Of a DNA stretch of 64,000 nucleotides, positions 55,879 through 63,722 are shown in pieces (the first letter of the stretch is position 1; every line of letters starts with the position of its first letter). Both the position numbers and the translations under genes were made by a program. Source of the stretch: DATADD01 sp046262355 (GTDB lineage: Bacteria > Actinomycetota > CADDZG01 > WHSQ01); contig JBHEMX010000092.1 of assembly GCA_046262355.1 (NCBI GenBank), forward strand, positions 1-64,000, given 5' to 3'. The notes under the pieces are model-generated. The model did not search any database. It worked only from the letters and a program-made list of their open reading frames with translations, and had not been told where the DNA came from.

Positions 55879-56402
55879 CGCCGCAGAACGCGTTCTCCGA
55901 CGCCATCGTCCAAGGGCTGCTGAGCTGGGGCGTGGATGTGTTCGTGCATGTTCCGTCATCCCACATCGTGCCGGTCATCAGGGGCCTCGAGGAGCGCGGC
56001 GTCTCCTCGTTGCTCGCCAACCGCGAGGAGGAGGCCGTGGGGATTGCCGGCGGACTCGTGCTGGGCGGCAAGAAGGCGGCCGTGGTGATGCAAGACAACG
56101 GTTTCGGCAATTGCCTCACGTCGCTCGCCACCTTCGCCAAGGCCTATCACCTGGCTCTGCCGGTCGTGGCCAACACACGCGGGGGACCGGGCGAGTACAA
56201 CGCCATGATCCACTCCTTCTCGGAGGCCGTGCCCGACCTCTTGCATGCCATCGATGTAAGGGTCGAGCGCCTCACGGCAGAAGGCAGTCCGCTGCGGTGG
56301 CGGGAGGCGACGGAGGCCGCGGCGAAGCTTGCGACGATCTCTCACCGTCCGGTGGTCGTCTTGGCCGACCTCCTTCATCCCACCGTCGCGGCGGCCCGAT
56401 GA
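55875..56402 (+). CDS. Sulfopyruvate decarboxylase-like TPP enzyme, alpha subunit
   Basis: A 175-residue protein equivalent to the N-terminal (PYR) domain of thiamine-diphosphate decarboxylases, like ComD of sulfopyruvate decarboxylase and the N-terminal half of phosphonopyruvate decarboxylase. The catalytic glutamate lies in ANREEEAVGIAGG (Glu51), and the family-typical VVMQDNGFGNCLTSL is present. The ATG overlaps the upstream stop (ATGA), and the gene overlaps its partner in the same way. With the beta subunit it should decarboxylate a 2-oxo acid to an aldehyde. Confidence 0.85.
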   Translation: MTPQNAFSDAIVQGLLSWGVDVFVHVPSSHIVPVIRGLEERGVSSLLANREEEAVGIAGGLVLGGKKAAVVMQDNGFGNCLTSLATFAKAYHLALPVVANTRGGPGEYNAMIHSFSEAVPDLLHAIDVRVERLTAEGSPLRWREATEAAAKLATISHRPVVVLADLLHPTVAAAR

Positions 56403-56959
56403 AGCGGTTGGATGCGCTCGGGGTCGCGGATGAGGTCTTCGCAGGTCGTCCGATGGTCGTGACGCTCGGGGCCACCGCGCGCGAGCTCGCGTCGTTGGCC
56501 AAGCGCGACTCGCATCTGTATCTGCTCGATTCGATGGGGCTCGCCCCCTCCGTCGGGATCGGCCTCGCGTGCGCGGGACGAGCACCCGTCGCCGTGATCG
56601 AAGGAGACGGGTCGCTGCTCATGGGCCTCACCACGCTCGCGTCGCTGGCATACCTCCGGCCCCCAGGTGTGACCCTTCTGGTGCTCGACAACCACGAGCA
56701 CGCATCTGCCGCGGGAGTGGCGACTCAGGCCGCGACGGTGTCCCTCGCCCAGGCCTGCAGGGGCTTCGGCTTGCCGACCACCGAGGTGATCGACGCCGAG
56801 TCTCTCCGCAGCGCCCTCGCGCGCGGGCGCGATTCCATGGAGGTGACGGTCGTGGTCGCCTCGATCGAGCCCGGAAACGCGCCGGGGGTCCCGCTTCTGC
56901 TCGACGACCCGGTGGTGATCGCGGAGAGGTTCCGCAGCTTCCTGCGAGAGGGATCGTGA
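56399..56959 (+). CDS. Sulfopyruvate decarboxylase-like TPP enzyme, beta subunit
   Basis: A 186-residue protein equivalent to the TPP-binding (PP) domain, like ComE. The cofactor-binding motif starts with GDGSLLMG (Gly69-Asp70-Gly71) and ends with VLDN (Asp97-Asn98) at the normal spacing. It overlaps the alpha subunit (ATGA) and the next gene (GTGA), so a stoichiometric complex is expected. Whether the substrate is sulfopyruvate, phosphonopyruvate or a related 3-substituted pyruvate cannot be told from the sequence. Confidence 0.85.
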   Translation: MKRLDALGVADEVFAGRPMVVTLGATARELASLAKRDSHLYLLDSMGLAPSVGIGLACAGRAPVAVIEGDGSLLMGLTTLASLAYLRPPGVTLLVLDNHEHASAAGVATQAATVSLAQACRGFGLPTTEVIDAESLRSALARGRDSMEVTVVVASIEPGNAPGVPLLLDDPVVIAERFRSFLREGS

Positions 56960-58164
56960 AACCGCCGTTCGACAAGGAAGAGCTCGGGGCCCGAGGCGAG
57001 AGAGCGCGCGCCGCACTGAAGGAGCACGGGCTGGACGCGCTGTTGGTGACCGGCGACTTCAGCGCAGGTATGAACTACTACTACCTGAGCGGCCACCTCC
57101 CGCGCGACTTCCAACCGAACTTCTCGAGGCCGCACGTCATGGTCCTTCCCTCCGAGGGCGAGCCCTTCCTCTACGTCTACGGGGTCAACGAGGAGAACGC
57201 TCGAGAGATGTCGTGGGTGGACGACGTCGAGGCTTACGCGCCGCCCTTCTCCGGCAAGGCTCTGGCGAGCGCCGTCGAGCGACGGGGCCTCGGCGCGGCG
57301 AGCATCGGAGCAGAGCTCGGCACGGACCAGAGGATATGGATGCCGTTGCTGGAGTACGACGCCCTGAAGCAAGCGCTGCCCAACGCCCATCTCACCGACG
57401 CCTCAGAGGTCATCTGGGGGTTGCGGATGATCAAGTCGGAGGCCGAGATCGCCTACATCAGAGAGGCCGATCGGATAAACGATGAGGGACTGCGAACGGC
57501 CTTCGAGCGCCTCGCCCCTGGAGACTCCGAGGTCGACGTCGCCCGACTCGTGGGCGCCTCGTTGGTGGAGGCCGGCGCCTATCGTCCACCCTATGCGCAG
57601 GTCTTGGTCGTATCGCAGGCCAAGTCGAGGGAGCTTGGTCACCGCTCGCGCATGCTCGGACCGTCGCCGGAGCACAGGGTGCAATCCGGGGACCTGCTCT
57701 TCGTCGACTCGGGGGTCGTCGTGGCCGGCTACTGGGGTGAGTTCAACCGGATGGCCGTCGCCGGCGCGCCGAGCGAGCGACAGTCCCGACATCATGATGC
57801 GATCCGCACGATCGTCCGGCGTTCGATCGACGAGGCGATAAAGCCCGGTGAGAGCTTCCGCTCCGTGATCGAGAACATGGCGTCGTACTACCGCGCGCTC
57901 GGATACGCGGAAGAGCAGTTCGCCAACTATCTCGGGCCACCTTTCATGCATCTCTGCCACGGCATCGGGCTCGCATCGAGTGAGCCGCCCTTCGTTCGTT
58001 TGGACTCGGACGAGCTCTTGCAACCCGGCATGGTCGTGTCGTGTGAGGCCTACCTGCGTGACGAAGACATGACGTACGGGTCCGAGGAAGACGTCGTCGT
58101 GACCGCGTCCGGTTGCGAGGTGCTGTCGCGTCGAGATCCGGGCCTTTTCGAGCTGACCCCCTGA
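56956..58164 (+). CDS. M24-family (creatinase/prolidase-like) hydrolase
   Basis: A 402-residue protein with an N-terminal creatinase domain (about 1-160) and a C-terminal pita-bread domain. Compared with aminopeptidase P, the metal-ligand positions read Asp251 (FVDSG), Glu262 in place of the second Asp (GYWGEFNR), His335 (LCHGIG), Glu364 (VSCEAY) and Glu378 (EEDVVVT). Family members cleave X-Pro peptides, creatine or, as DoeA, ectoine. GTG 56956 overlaps the upstream stop (GTGA) and fixes the start. The substitution at ligand two points away from a standard prolidase. Confidence 0.85.
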   Translation: MKPPFDKEELGARGERARAALKEHGLDALLVTGDFSAGMNYYYLSGHLPRDFQPNFSRPHVMVLPSEGEPFLYVYGVNEENAREMSWVDDVEAYAPPFSGKALASAVERRGLGAASIGAELGTDQRIWMPLLEYDALKQALPNAHLTDASEVIWGLRMIKSEAEIAYIREADRINDEGLRTAFERLAPGDSEVDVARLVGASLVEAGAYRPPYAQVLVVSQAKSRELGHRSRMLGPSPEHRVQSGDLLFVDSGVVVAGYWGEFNRMAVAGAPSERQSRHHDAIRTIVRRSIDEAIKPGESFRSVIENMASYYRALGYAEEQFANYLGPPFMHLCHGIGLASSEPPFVRLDSDELLQPGMVVSCEAYLRDEDMTYGSEEDVVVTASGCEVLSRRDPGLFELTP

Positions 58165-59181
58165 ATGAACCCGGCGGGCCACCCCTTCGCCGATCGACGC
58201 ACCCGTGTGCTCGGGATGCACGAGGTGCGCGAGCTTCTCTCCATGCCAGACGTCATCGAGATCCAGCGCCGGGCCTTCATCGCACTCGCCGCCGGCAAGA
58301 CCGAGGCTGCTCCGAACTCGTGGCTGCGTCTTCCGGGTGAGCGCCGAGGATGGCTGAAGCTGTTGGCGGGCTACGATGCGACCACCTCGGGGCTGGGCGT
58401 GAAGGTGCTCGCGCGTTTCCCGCAGAACCCACCCGGGGCCAACCTCGGCTCGCTGCTCTTGCTCTTCGACGACGACAACGGCTTTCCGCTTGCGATCATG
58501 GACGGCGTCTACGTGACCGCGGTGCGCACGGGTGCGGGCGCGGCGCTGGCCACGGAAGCTCTGGCGCGCTCGTCGGCGACCTCGATCGGGCTCGTCGGCA
58601 CCGGCGTGGTCGCGTGGCACTCGCTTGCCGCGCTGAAGATCGCTGTTCCCCGGCTGACTTCCCTGCGCGTCTTCTCGCGGTCGGTCGAGCGCCGCAGGGA
58701 GCTCGTCCGCCGAGCCGTCGGGGAACTCGGCCTCGAGGCGCGCGCAGCAGGGACCGTCGAGGACGCGCTCCAAGGAGCGGACGTCGTCGTCACGGCCACG
58801 AACTCGCCCACGCCGGTTCTGCTGCCTCATCATGTGGAGGCGGGCCAGCACATCAACGCGATGGGCATCCGTACGGAGGTGGCGCCCGAGGTCATGGCGT
58901 CGAGCATGGTCGTCGGCGACGGCCGCGAAGAGACGATCACCGACGGGAAGTTCTCGGTCGCACTCGCCGCAGGGACCGTGACTTCCGCCGACCTCGGGCC
59001 CGAGCTCGGCGAGCTGCTGTCGGGCGAGGCGCGCGGCCGCGAGTCTGACTCCGAGGTCACGTTGTTCGACTCGTCGGGCGTGGCGATCCAAGACGTCGCC
59101 TGCGCGCGTTACGTGTGGGAGCGCGCGGAGGAGGCCGACGTGGGCCGGCGGGTCGACCTCGGCCTGGACGACGGTCCCTGA
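58165..59181 (+). CDS. Ornithine cyclodeaminase / mu-crystallin family enzyme
   Basis: A 338-residue NAD(P)-dependent enzyme of the ornithine cyclodeaminase/mu-crystallin family, which also includes alanine dehydrogenases, ketimine reductases and EutC of ectoine breakdown. LPGERRGWLKLLAGYD, GVYVTAVRTGAGAALATEALAR, the Rossmann motif IGLVGTGVVAWHSLAALK and VVTATNSPTPVL are typical. The ATG directly abuts the M24 stop codon. It ends the plus-strand operon inside a hairpin shared with the opposing operon. It may interconvert an imine and an amino acid. Confidence 0.85.
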   Translation: MNPAGHPFADRRTRVLGMHEVRELLSMPDVIEIQRRAFIALAAGKTEAAPNSWLRLPGERRGWLKLLAGYDATTSGLGVKVLARFPQNPPGANLGSLLLLFDDDNGFPLAIMDGVYVTAVRTGAGAALATEALARSSATSIGLVGTGVVAWHSLAALKIAVPRLTSLRVFSRSVERRRELVRRAVGELGLEARAAGTVEDALQGADVVVTATNSPTPVLLPHHVEAGQHINAMGIRTEVAPEVMASSMVVGDGREETITDGKFSVALAAGTVTSADLGPELGELLSGEARGRESDSEVTLFDSSGVAIQDVACARYVWERAEEADVGRRVDLGLDDGP

Positions 59182-59195
59182 GCCCGTCGCTCAGG
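59177..59195. terminator. Bidirectional hairpin containing both operon stop codons
   Basis: CCTGAGC (59177-59183) pairs with GCTCAGG (59189-59195) around the loop CCGTC. The plus-strand TGA (59179-59181) and the minus-strand TGA (59191-59193) lie in opposite arms, so one short hairpin serves the ends of both convergent operons. Confidence 0.6.
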
Positions 59196-60354
59196 CACAG
59201 AGCTGCAACAGCGCGCGCCTGAGTATGCGGGCCGCCGTGATGCAGTCGTCGACCGGGATCGCATCGTCGCCGATCAAGCCGGCACCGGTGAAGTGGCGTT
59301 TGCCCGGCCCGAACATAGGGCTCGGGATGCCCTTGGAGCAGGCGTACCCGGCATCGAACGCGTTGAGGCTCCAGAACGTCTCGCCGAGCGTGCCCCGTTC
59401 GTCGCGCACCGCGTCGCGCAGGGCGCGCACTACCGGAGCGTCCTCGTCCACGATCGCCGGCAGCATCGCGGCGCCCTGCCGCACCTCTGCCGTCTCCAAG
59501 CCGTGGCCGTGAAGGTGTTGCTCGATCGCCTCGACGGCGCGCGCGGCCGTCTCTTCGGGCAGGAGGCGGCGGTCGACCACGATCTTGACCTCTTCGGGGA
59601 TCGTGTGTGGCGCGATCGGGAAGCAGGCGAACTGATAGGGCGTCGCGGTTGCAGGCCCGAGGAAGGGATGCTCGCCCGGCAGCGGAAGCGAGCGCAGCGA
59701 CACGGCAACGTCGGCAGCGCTCTCGATGGGGTTGTCGCCGAGCCACGGCTGGCTCGAGTGGGCGGCCTTGCCCCTCAGGGTTATCTCGACGTCGACGCGT
59801 CCCCGGTTGCCGAGCGACACGCGCATATCCGTGCCGAAGACAACGAGTCCGTGCGTGGCGGCGATCCCGAGCTCATCGATGATCCGCCGTGAGCCTGCGT
59901 GACTGCTGCGTCCCTCGGTGTTGACCGCGAGCCAGATCGGGCGTCGCAGGTCTCCCTCCAGGGCCTCGAGCGCGGCGAACGCCGACGCCATCGGGCCCTT
60001 GTTCTGGGTCGCGCCACGCCCCACGGCGCAGAGTCCCTCGAGACCGAGGCTCGAGCCGTCGATCAGAGATCCCTCCGCGGCTTCGTCCATCAGATTGGAG
60101 TGCTGCGAGACGATGTAGGTCTGGACCAGGATGCCGTCGTCGCCGGCGGGGCCGAAGCGGGCCGCAACGTCGCCCATGGGATGGCGCCGGATCTCGTCGG
60201 GTCCGATCTCGTAGACGAGGGGTAACACGACATCTTCGACCGCGCGCACGATGCGCTCGTCCCCGGGCGCGATCTCGGTGGCCCCGAGGGGAACCTGTGT
60301 CGGCGTCTTCAGCAGAGACACCAATGCGGCTTCCAACCATGCTTGGTCCACCAC
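59191..60354 (-). CDS. M20-family peptidase-like protein with altered active site
   Basis: A 387-residue protein with the M20/ArgE-DapE fold. The dimerisation-domain motif LRGKAAHSSQPWLGDNPIES is typical. The usual zinc and catalytic positions are changed: the His-x-Asp pair is QHSN (His85, Asn87), the GRGxxDxKG Asp is Gln117 (GRGATQNKG), the Glu-Glu dyad position reads Ser151-His152, and the C-terminal His is not evident. It may use another metal arrangement or lack hydrolase activity. GTG 60354 is chosen because it lies 1 nt after the upstream stop. Confidence 0.75.
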   Translation of the reverse strand: MVDQAWLEAALVSLLKTPTQVPLGATEIAPGDERIVRAVEDVVLPLVYEIGPDEIRRHPMGDVAARFGPAGDDGILVQTYIVSQHSNLMDEAAEGSLIDGSSLGLEGLCAVGRGATQNKGPMASAFAALEALEGDLRRPIWLAVNTEGRSSHAGSRRIIDELGIAATHGLVVFGTDMRVSLGNRGRVDVEITLRGKAAHSSQPWLGDNPIESAADVAVSLRSLPLPGEHPFLGPATATPYQFACFPIAPHTIPEEVKIVVDRRLLPEETAARAVEAIEQHLHGHGLETAEVRQGAAMLPAIVDEDAPVVRALRDAVRDERGTLGETFWSLNAFDAGYACSKGIPSPMFGPGKRHFTGAGLIGDDAIPVDDCITAARILRRALLQLCA

Positions 60355-60355
60355 G

Positions 60356-61342
60356 CTAGCCCTGCAAGAGGGGCAGAAGCTCATCGAGAGCAAGCTTCAT
60401 CTGTCCCTCCTGGTCGAAGGTGGCGAAGCGGATGATCGGAACGTCCAATCCCTTGTCGATGTAGCCGCCGATCCGCTCCGCGACCTGGTCCGGGGTGCCG
60501 TAGGCGCCCCACGAGGTCATCGTCTCGTGGCCGACGTTGGTCGAGTAGTACTCGTCGAGGAACCGTTTGGCCTCGCGGCGCGCCGTGGGTTCGTCGCTCT
60601 GCAGGTTGACCATGAGGTGCACGGCCGACGTCATCGACTCGGGATCTCTTCCCTCGGCTGCTGCAGCGGTGCGGATCTCGTCCCAGCGGCCTCCGAAGTC
60701 ATCGGGAGAGACGACCGTCGAGAGCCACCCGTCCGCGAGCCGGCCCACCCGCTTGATCGCGCTCTCGTAGCGCTGCGGCGACAGCTTGTTGGGGTCCGGG
60801 TTGCTCGCTATCCAGATCGGACAAGGGTCCTGCACGGGCTTGGGCTCGAGATCGATGCTCGGCCACTGGAAGTGCCGGCCGGCGTGCTCGCTGGGGCCGG
60901 ACCACAGAGAGCGCAGCACCTCGATGCCCTCCTCGAGTCGGCCGACGCGCTCCTGCGCGGAGACGTTCATCGCCGCGAGCTCGGCGGCGAAGTCGCCGCC
61001 ACCGCGACCTGTTGGCGCGCCGAGACAGACCGCCAGCAGCGACCTTCCGTCCGAGAGGACGTCGAGGGTGGCCCACTGGCATGCGAACAGGACGGGGTTG
61101 CGCAGGGGGAAGGTCGCGAGGCAGCAGACCCCGAGCTTCATCCGGGTCGTCCTCGCGGCGAGGGCCGAGAGTGTTGCCACGGCCTCGATCCGGGGCTTCG
61201 CTATGAGCCCATCGCCGACCCAGACGGAGTCGAATCGGTTCGAGCGCTCGGCCTCCTCGGCGAGCGCGTAGAGCTCGGCAACTGTGGTCGCTCCGAACAG
61301 CACTCCGCGGTTCGGCAGGCTCAGACCGATGCTTCTGCGCAC
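60356..61342 (-). CDS. LLM-class flavin/F420-dependent oxidoreductase
   Basis: A 328-residue luciferase-like monooxygenase-family protein (TIM barrel) that uses FMN or coenzyme F420. Typical parts are AEEAERSNRFDSVWVGD, LGVCCLATFPLRNPVLFACQWATLDVLSDGR and VGRLADGWLSTVVSPDDF. The cofactor cannot be decided from sequence; F420 is common in Actinomycetota. It lies between the half-size DMT gene and the M20-like gene with gaps of 10 and 1 nt. Confidence 0.85.
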   Translation of the reverse strand: MRRSIGLSLPNRGVLFGATTVAELYALAEEAERSNRFDSVWVGDGLIAKPRIEAVATLSALAARTTRMKLGVCCLATFPLRNPVLFACQWATLDVLSDGRSLLAVCLGAPTGRGGGDFAAELAAMNVSAQERVGRLEEGIEVLRSLWSGPSEHAGRHFQWPSIDLEPKPVQDPCPIWIASNPDPNKLSPQRYESAIKRVGRLADGWLSTVVSPDDFGGRWDEIRTAAAAEGRDPESMTSAVHLMVNLQSDEPTARREAKRFLDEYYSTNVGHETMTSWGAYGTPDQVAERIGGYIDKGLDVPIIRFATFDQEGQMKLALDELLPLLQG

Positions 61343-61352
61343 GTTGCCTCCT

Positions 61353-61751
61353 TCATGTTGCGACCAAGATGCCTCCGAGCACGACGGACAGCGCGCCCAC
61401 CGATTCGCTGAGCAGGAGCGCGGCGCCGACGATCGCGAACAGCGGATAGATGCTTGCTTGAACCGGAACCGACACGGAGGGGCCCAGGCGGTCGATCCCT
61501 GCGATCGCGCTTGCGCGCGCGATCGCCGGCGCCAGGAGCCCTGCTGCGGCGAGGATCGCGACGCTCGAGAGACTCACCTCCGACGGCAGCCGGGTCGTCG
61601 TCGCCACCAGCAGCAAGAGCCAACCCGTGGCGAGAGATATCAAGTCGCCGGCCACGACGCTCGTCGACTCCACCCCGCGCTTGGACGCGATGTGGCTGCC
61701 CGCGAAGCAGAAGGCGGAGAACGCGGCGAGCGCTTCTGGTGCGGCGGTCAC
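61353..61751 (-). CDS. Half-size EamA/DMT transporter
   Basis: A 132-residue membrane protein with four to five transmembrane segments that matches only one EamA repeat (the pattern SVPVQASIYPLFAIVGAALLLSESVG is the typical end of a repeat). Full EamA proteins, like the one at 2377-3372, carry two. GTG 61751 lies 1 nt after the stop of the upstream gene, so the gene is complete as a half-size unit and not an obvious truncation by frameshift. It would need to act as a homodimer or with a partner outside the window. Confidence 0.7.
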   Translation of the reverse strand: MTAAPEALAAFSAFCFAGSHIASKRGVESTSVVAGDLISLATGWLLLLVATTTRLPSEVSLSSVAILAAAGLLAPAIARASAIAGIDRLGPSVSVPVQASIYPLFAIVGAALLLSESVGALSVVLGGILVAT

Positions 61752-61752
61752 G

Positions 61753-62637
61753 TCACCGGGCGAGCGCCGCTTCGATGATGCGGGTGACGCCGGACCATTG
61801 CGATCGTCCCACGGTGCGCGGAGCCGATGCGCCGAGCCCGCGCGCCCAGAAACCGTCGAGTCCAAGGTCTGCAGCGGCCTCCAGGTCGATGCTGCCGGGG
61901 GGCGCCGCGAGATCGACGACGAGCGCCCCTCGAGGCAGGCAAGCGAGCAGCTCGCGCGACCCCACGTGCGCCGGCACGGTGCTGTAGAGGACCTCGAGGG
62001 TCGCGAAGGCCTCGCTTGCTTCTTCGAGCGCGTGCGGCGTGGCCGCCAATGCGTAGGCCGCGGCGCGCGCTTCGGCGCGCCGGGCAAACACATGTACGCG
62101 AGCACCAAGCGCCAGAAGCGCTCGCGTCAGGACCTGCCCGATGCGCCCGAAGCCCACCACGCCGATGTCGGTGTTGTGGATCGTTACCGGGCTTCTCTCG
62201 ATCGCGACCCCGACGGCGCCCTCCGCGATCGCCGGCGCGCGCAGCAGCATGAGCTCGGTATCGGACTCGTACTCGTGGATCGTCACTCCGGCTGCGCGCG
62301 CCGATGCCTCGAGCCGGGCGTTCGCCTTGCCGATCACCACGTGCCCATCTGCGGCCATGGCCTCGAGATGAGAGGTCTCGATGATTATCTTGGCGGGCGC
62401 GTGCGGAGCGTAGATGCTTCCATCTTGTGCGATGAGCGGCACGGGCATGATCGCGACGCGTGCCTGCGCGAGGGCCTCGGAGAGAGAGCTGCTCGGCCTC
62501 AGTCGTTGCTCACCGGGAGGATGTGCAGCACCGAAGACGCGCACGAGCGCCCCCTCTTGGGATGCGAGCACCGCCATCTCGGTCTCTCGGGCGTCACCGC
62601 CGACGAACGCGACGGTGAGTCCCTGCCACACGCTCAC
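61753..62637 (-). CDS. DpaA-like (dipicolinate synthase subunit A type) dehydrogenase
   Basis: A 294-residue NAD(P)-binding protein that resembles dipicolinate synthase subunit A (DpaA/SpoVFA) of endospore formers along its whole length. Shared features are the start LTVAFVGGDARETEM, IMPVPLIAQDGSIY, the Rossmann segment DIGVVGFGRIGQVLTRALLALGA and VVDLAAPPGSIDLEAA, and the length is almost the same. No DpaB flavoprotein gene is adjacent and no sporulation gene is present. GTG 62637 overlaps the upstream stop (GTGA). It may oxidise a cyclic imine or related intermediate; its actual reaction is unknown. Confidence 0.78.
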   Translation of the reverse strand: MSVWQGLTVAFVGGDARETEMAVLASQEGALVRVFGAAHPPGEQRLRPSSSLSEALAQARVAIMPVPLIAQDGSIYAPHAPAKIIIETSHLEAMAADGHVVIGKANARLEASARAAGVTIHEYESDTELMLLRAPAIAEGAVGVAIERSPVTIHNTDIGVVGFGRIGQVLTRALLALGARVHVFARRAEARAAAYALAATPHALEEASEAFATLEVLYSTVPAHVGSRELLACLPRGALVVDLAAPPGSIDLEAAADLGLDGFWARGLGASAPRTVGRSQWSGVTRIIEAALAR

Positions 62638-63722
62638 GCAGCCTCTTCGATCAGCGCCTTGAGTGAGTCTCGATCGCATCCAACGATCCCGAGCTTGCGT
62701 TCGTTGAGTCCTTCTTGTCTGTAGGAACGCCCGGTGATCGTCTCGGCGAGCTGGATGAGCGCGTCCGTGACCGGCATGGTCACGCCTGCGATACGAGCGA
62801 GTGCTGCAAGTGGCACGAGCCCGAACGCGATGTCTTCATGAAGGTAGCGATGATCGAGGGAGGAAGGGGCCTGTATGGAAGCGTTGGCTGCACCCAGCCT
62901 TACCGCGCTCGCCAGATCTCCCTCTCGGGCGGACGAGGCATCCGCGGTTCCGATCGCCGCCATCGTGGCCTCGAGCGGGGGCAGCTCGAAGCCGAAGGAG
63001 CGCCCCACCGAGCATCGTTCTTCGTCGAGCGCGCGCATCGTCTTAGCAACCGCAGGCGTGACTCCCTCGGAGTAGAAGCGGAAGCTTCCTCGAGAGCTCT
63101 CGATCCACGCGGATCCCAGGACCATGCCCGGAGGATGCAGCATCATGTTGACGTCAGAGAGCCATGCCTCGATGGGGTTCGAGACCTCGACCCCCCCGGA
63201 GAACAGCCTGCCGGCGAACGTTGCAAGCTCTCGGTTCCTCGGGCTGGTTGCGAGTGGGATGGACCGGGCGCGCAGGTAGATGTCGACCGATCCTGGAGCG
63301 AGCGAGCGGCACACGTGCGTCAAGGTGCCGAACTCCGCGATCGGTGGACACACGGCGCGGTGCTCGGCGAAGACCCGACGGACGTGCAACGAGCCGCACA
63401 TGTGGCCCGGGTCGAGGATGAGCGGCGTGCGGGCGCGATGTTTCGCGAGAGAGGCGGCGACCGGGCCGTGCGCCGTCGCGGGCAGCACGACCACGATGGC
63501 CTCCGCGTCGGAGATGGCCTCGGCGAAGTCCGTCGAGGTCTGCGCGATGGGCACGAGGCGGTCACCGAGCGCACCTTTGATCGCTATGCCGCGCCGGTCC
63601 CTGATCGGGCGCAGGGGCTCGTGGCTGCGATTGAAGAGGTGAACCTCGTGGCCCTCCAGGGCAAGGTCGGCGGCTGCTGCGAGGCCTCCGCTGCCCGCCC
63701 CCAGGACCGTCACGCGCGTCAC
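62634..63722 (-). CDS. NAD(P)-dependent opine (octopine/nopaline-type) dehydrogenase
   Basis: A 362-residue enzyme of the octopine/nopaline dehydrogenase family, which reversibly joins an amino acid and a 2-oxo acid by reductive amination. The N-terminal Rossmann motif TVLGAGSGGLAAAADLALEGHEV, IVVVLPATAHGPVA and the catalytic histidine region DVNMMLHPPGMVL are present. GTG 63722 overlaps the stop of the enolase-superfamily gene. In this operon it could split an opine into an amine and a 2-oxo acid for the TPP decarboxylase. Confidence 0.85.
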   Translation of the reverse strand: MTRVTVLGAGSGGLAAAADLALEGHEVHLFNRSHEPLRPIRDRRGIAIKGALGDRLVPIAQTSTDFAEAISDAEAIVVVLPATAHGPVAASLAKHRARTPLILDPGHMCGSLHVRRVFAEHRAVCPPIAEFGTLTHVCRSLAPGSVDIYLRARSIPLATSPRNRELATFAGRLFSGGVEVSNPIEAWLSDVNMMLHPPGMVLGSAWIESSRGSFRFYSEGVTPAVAKTMRALDEERCSVGRSFGFELPPLEATMAAIGTADASSAREGDLASAVRLGAANASIQAPSSLDHRYLHEDIAFGLVPLAALARIAGVTMPVTDALIQLAETITGRSYRQEGLNERKLGIVGCDRDSLKALIEEAA

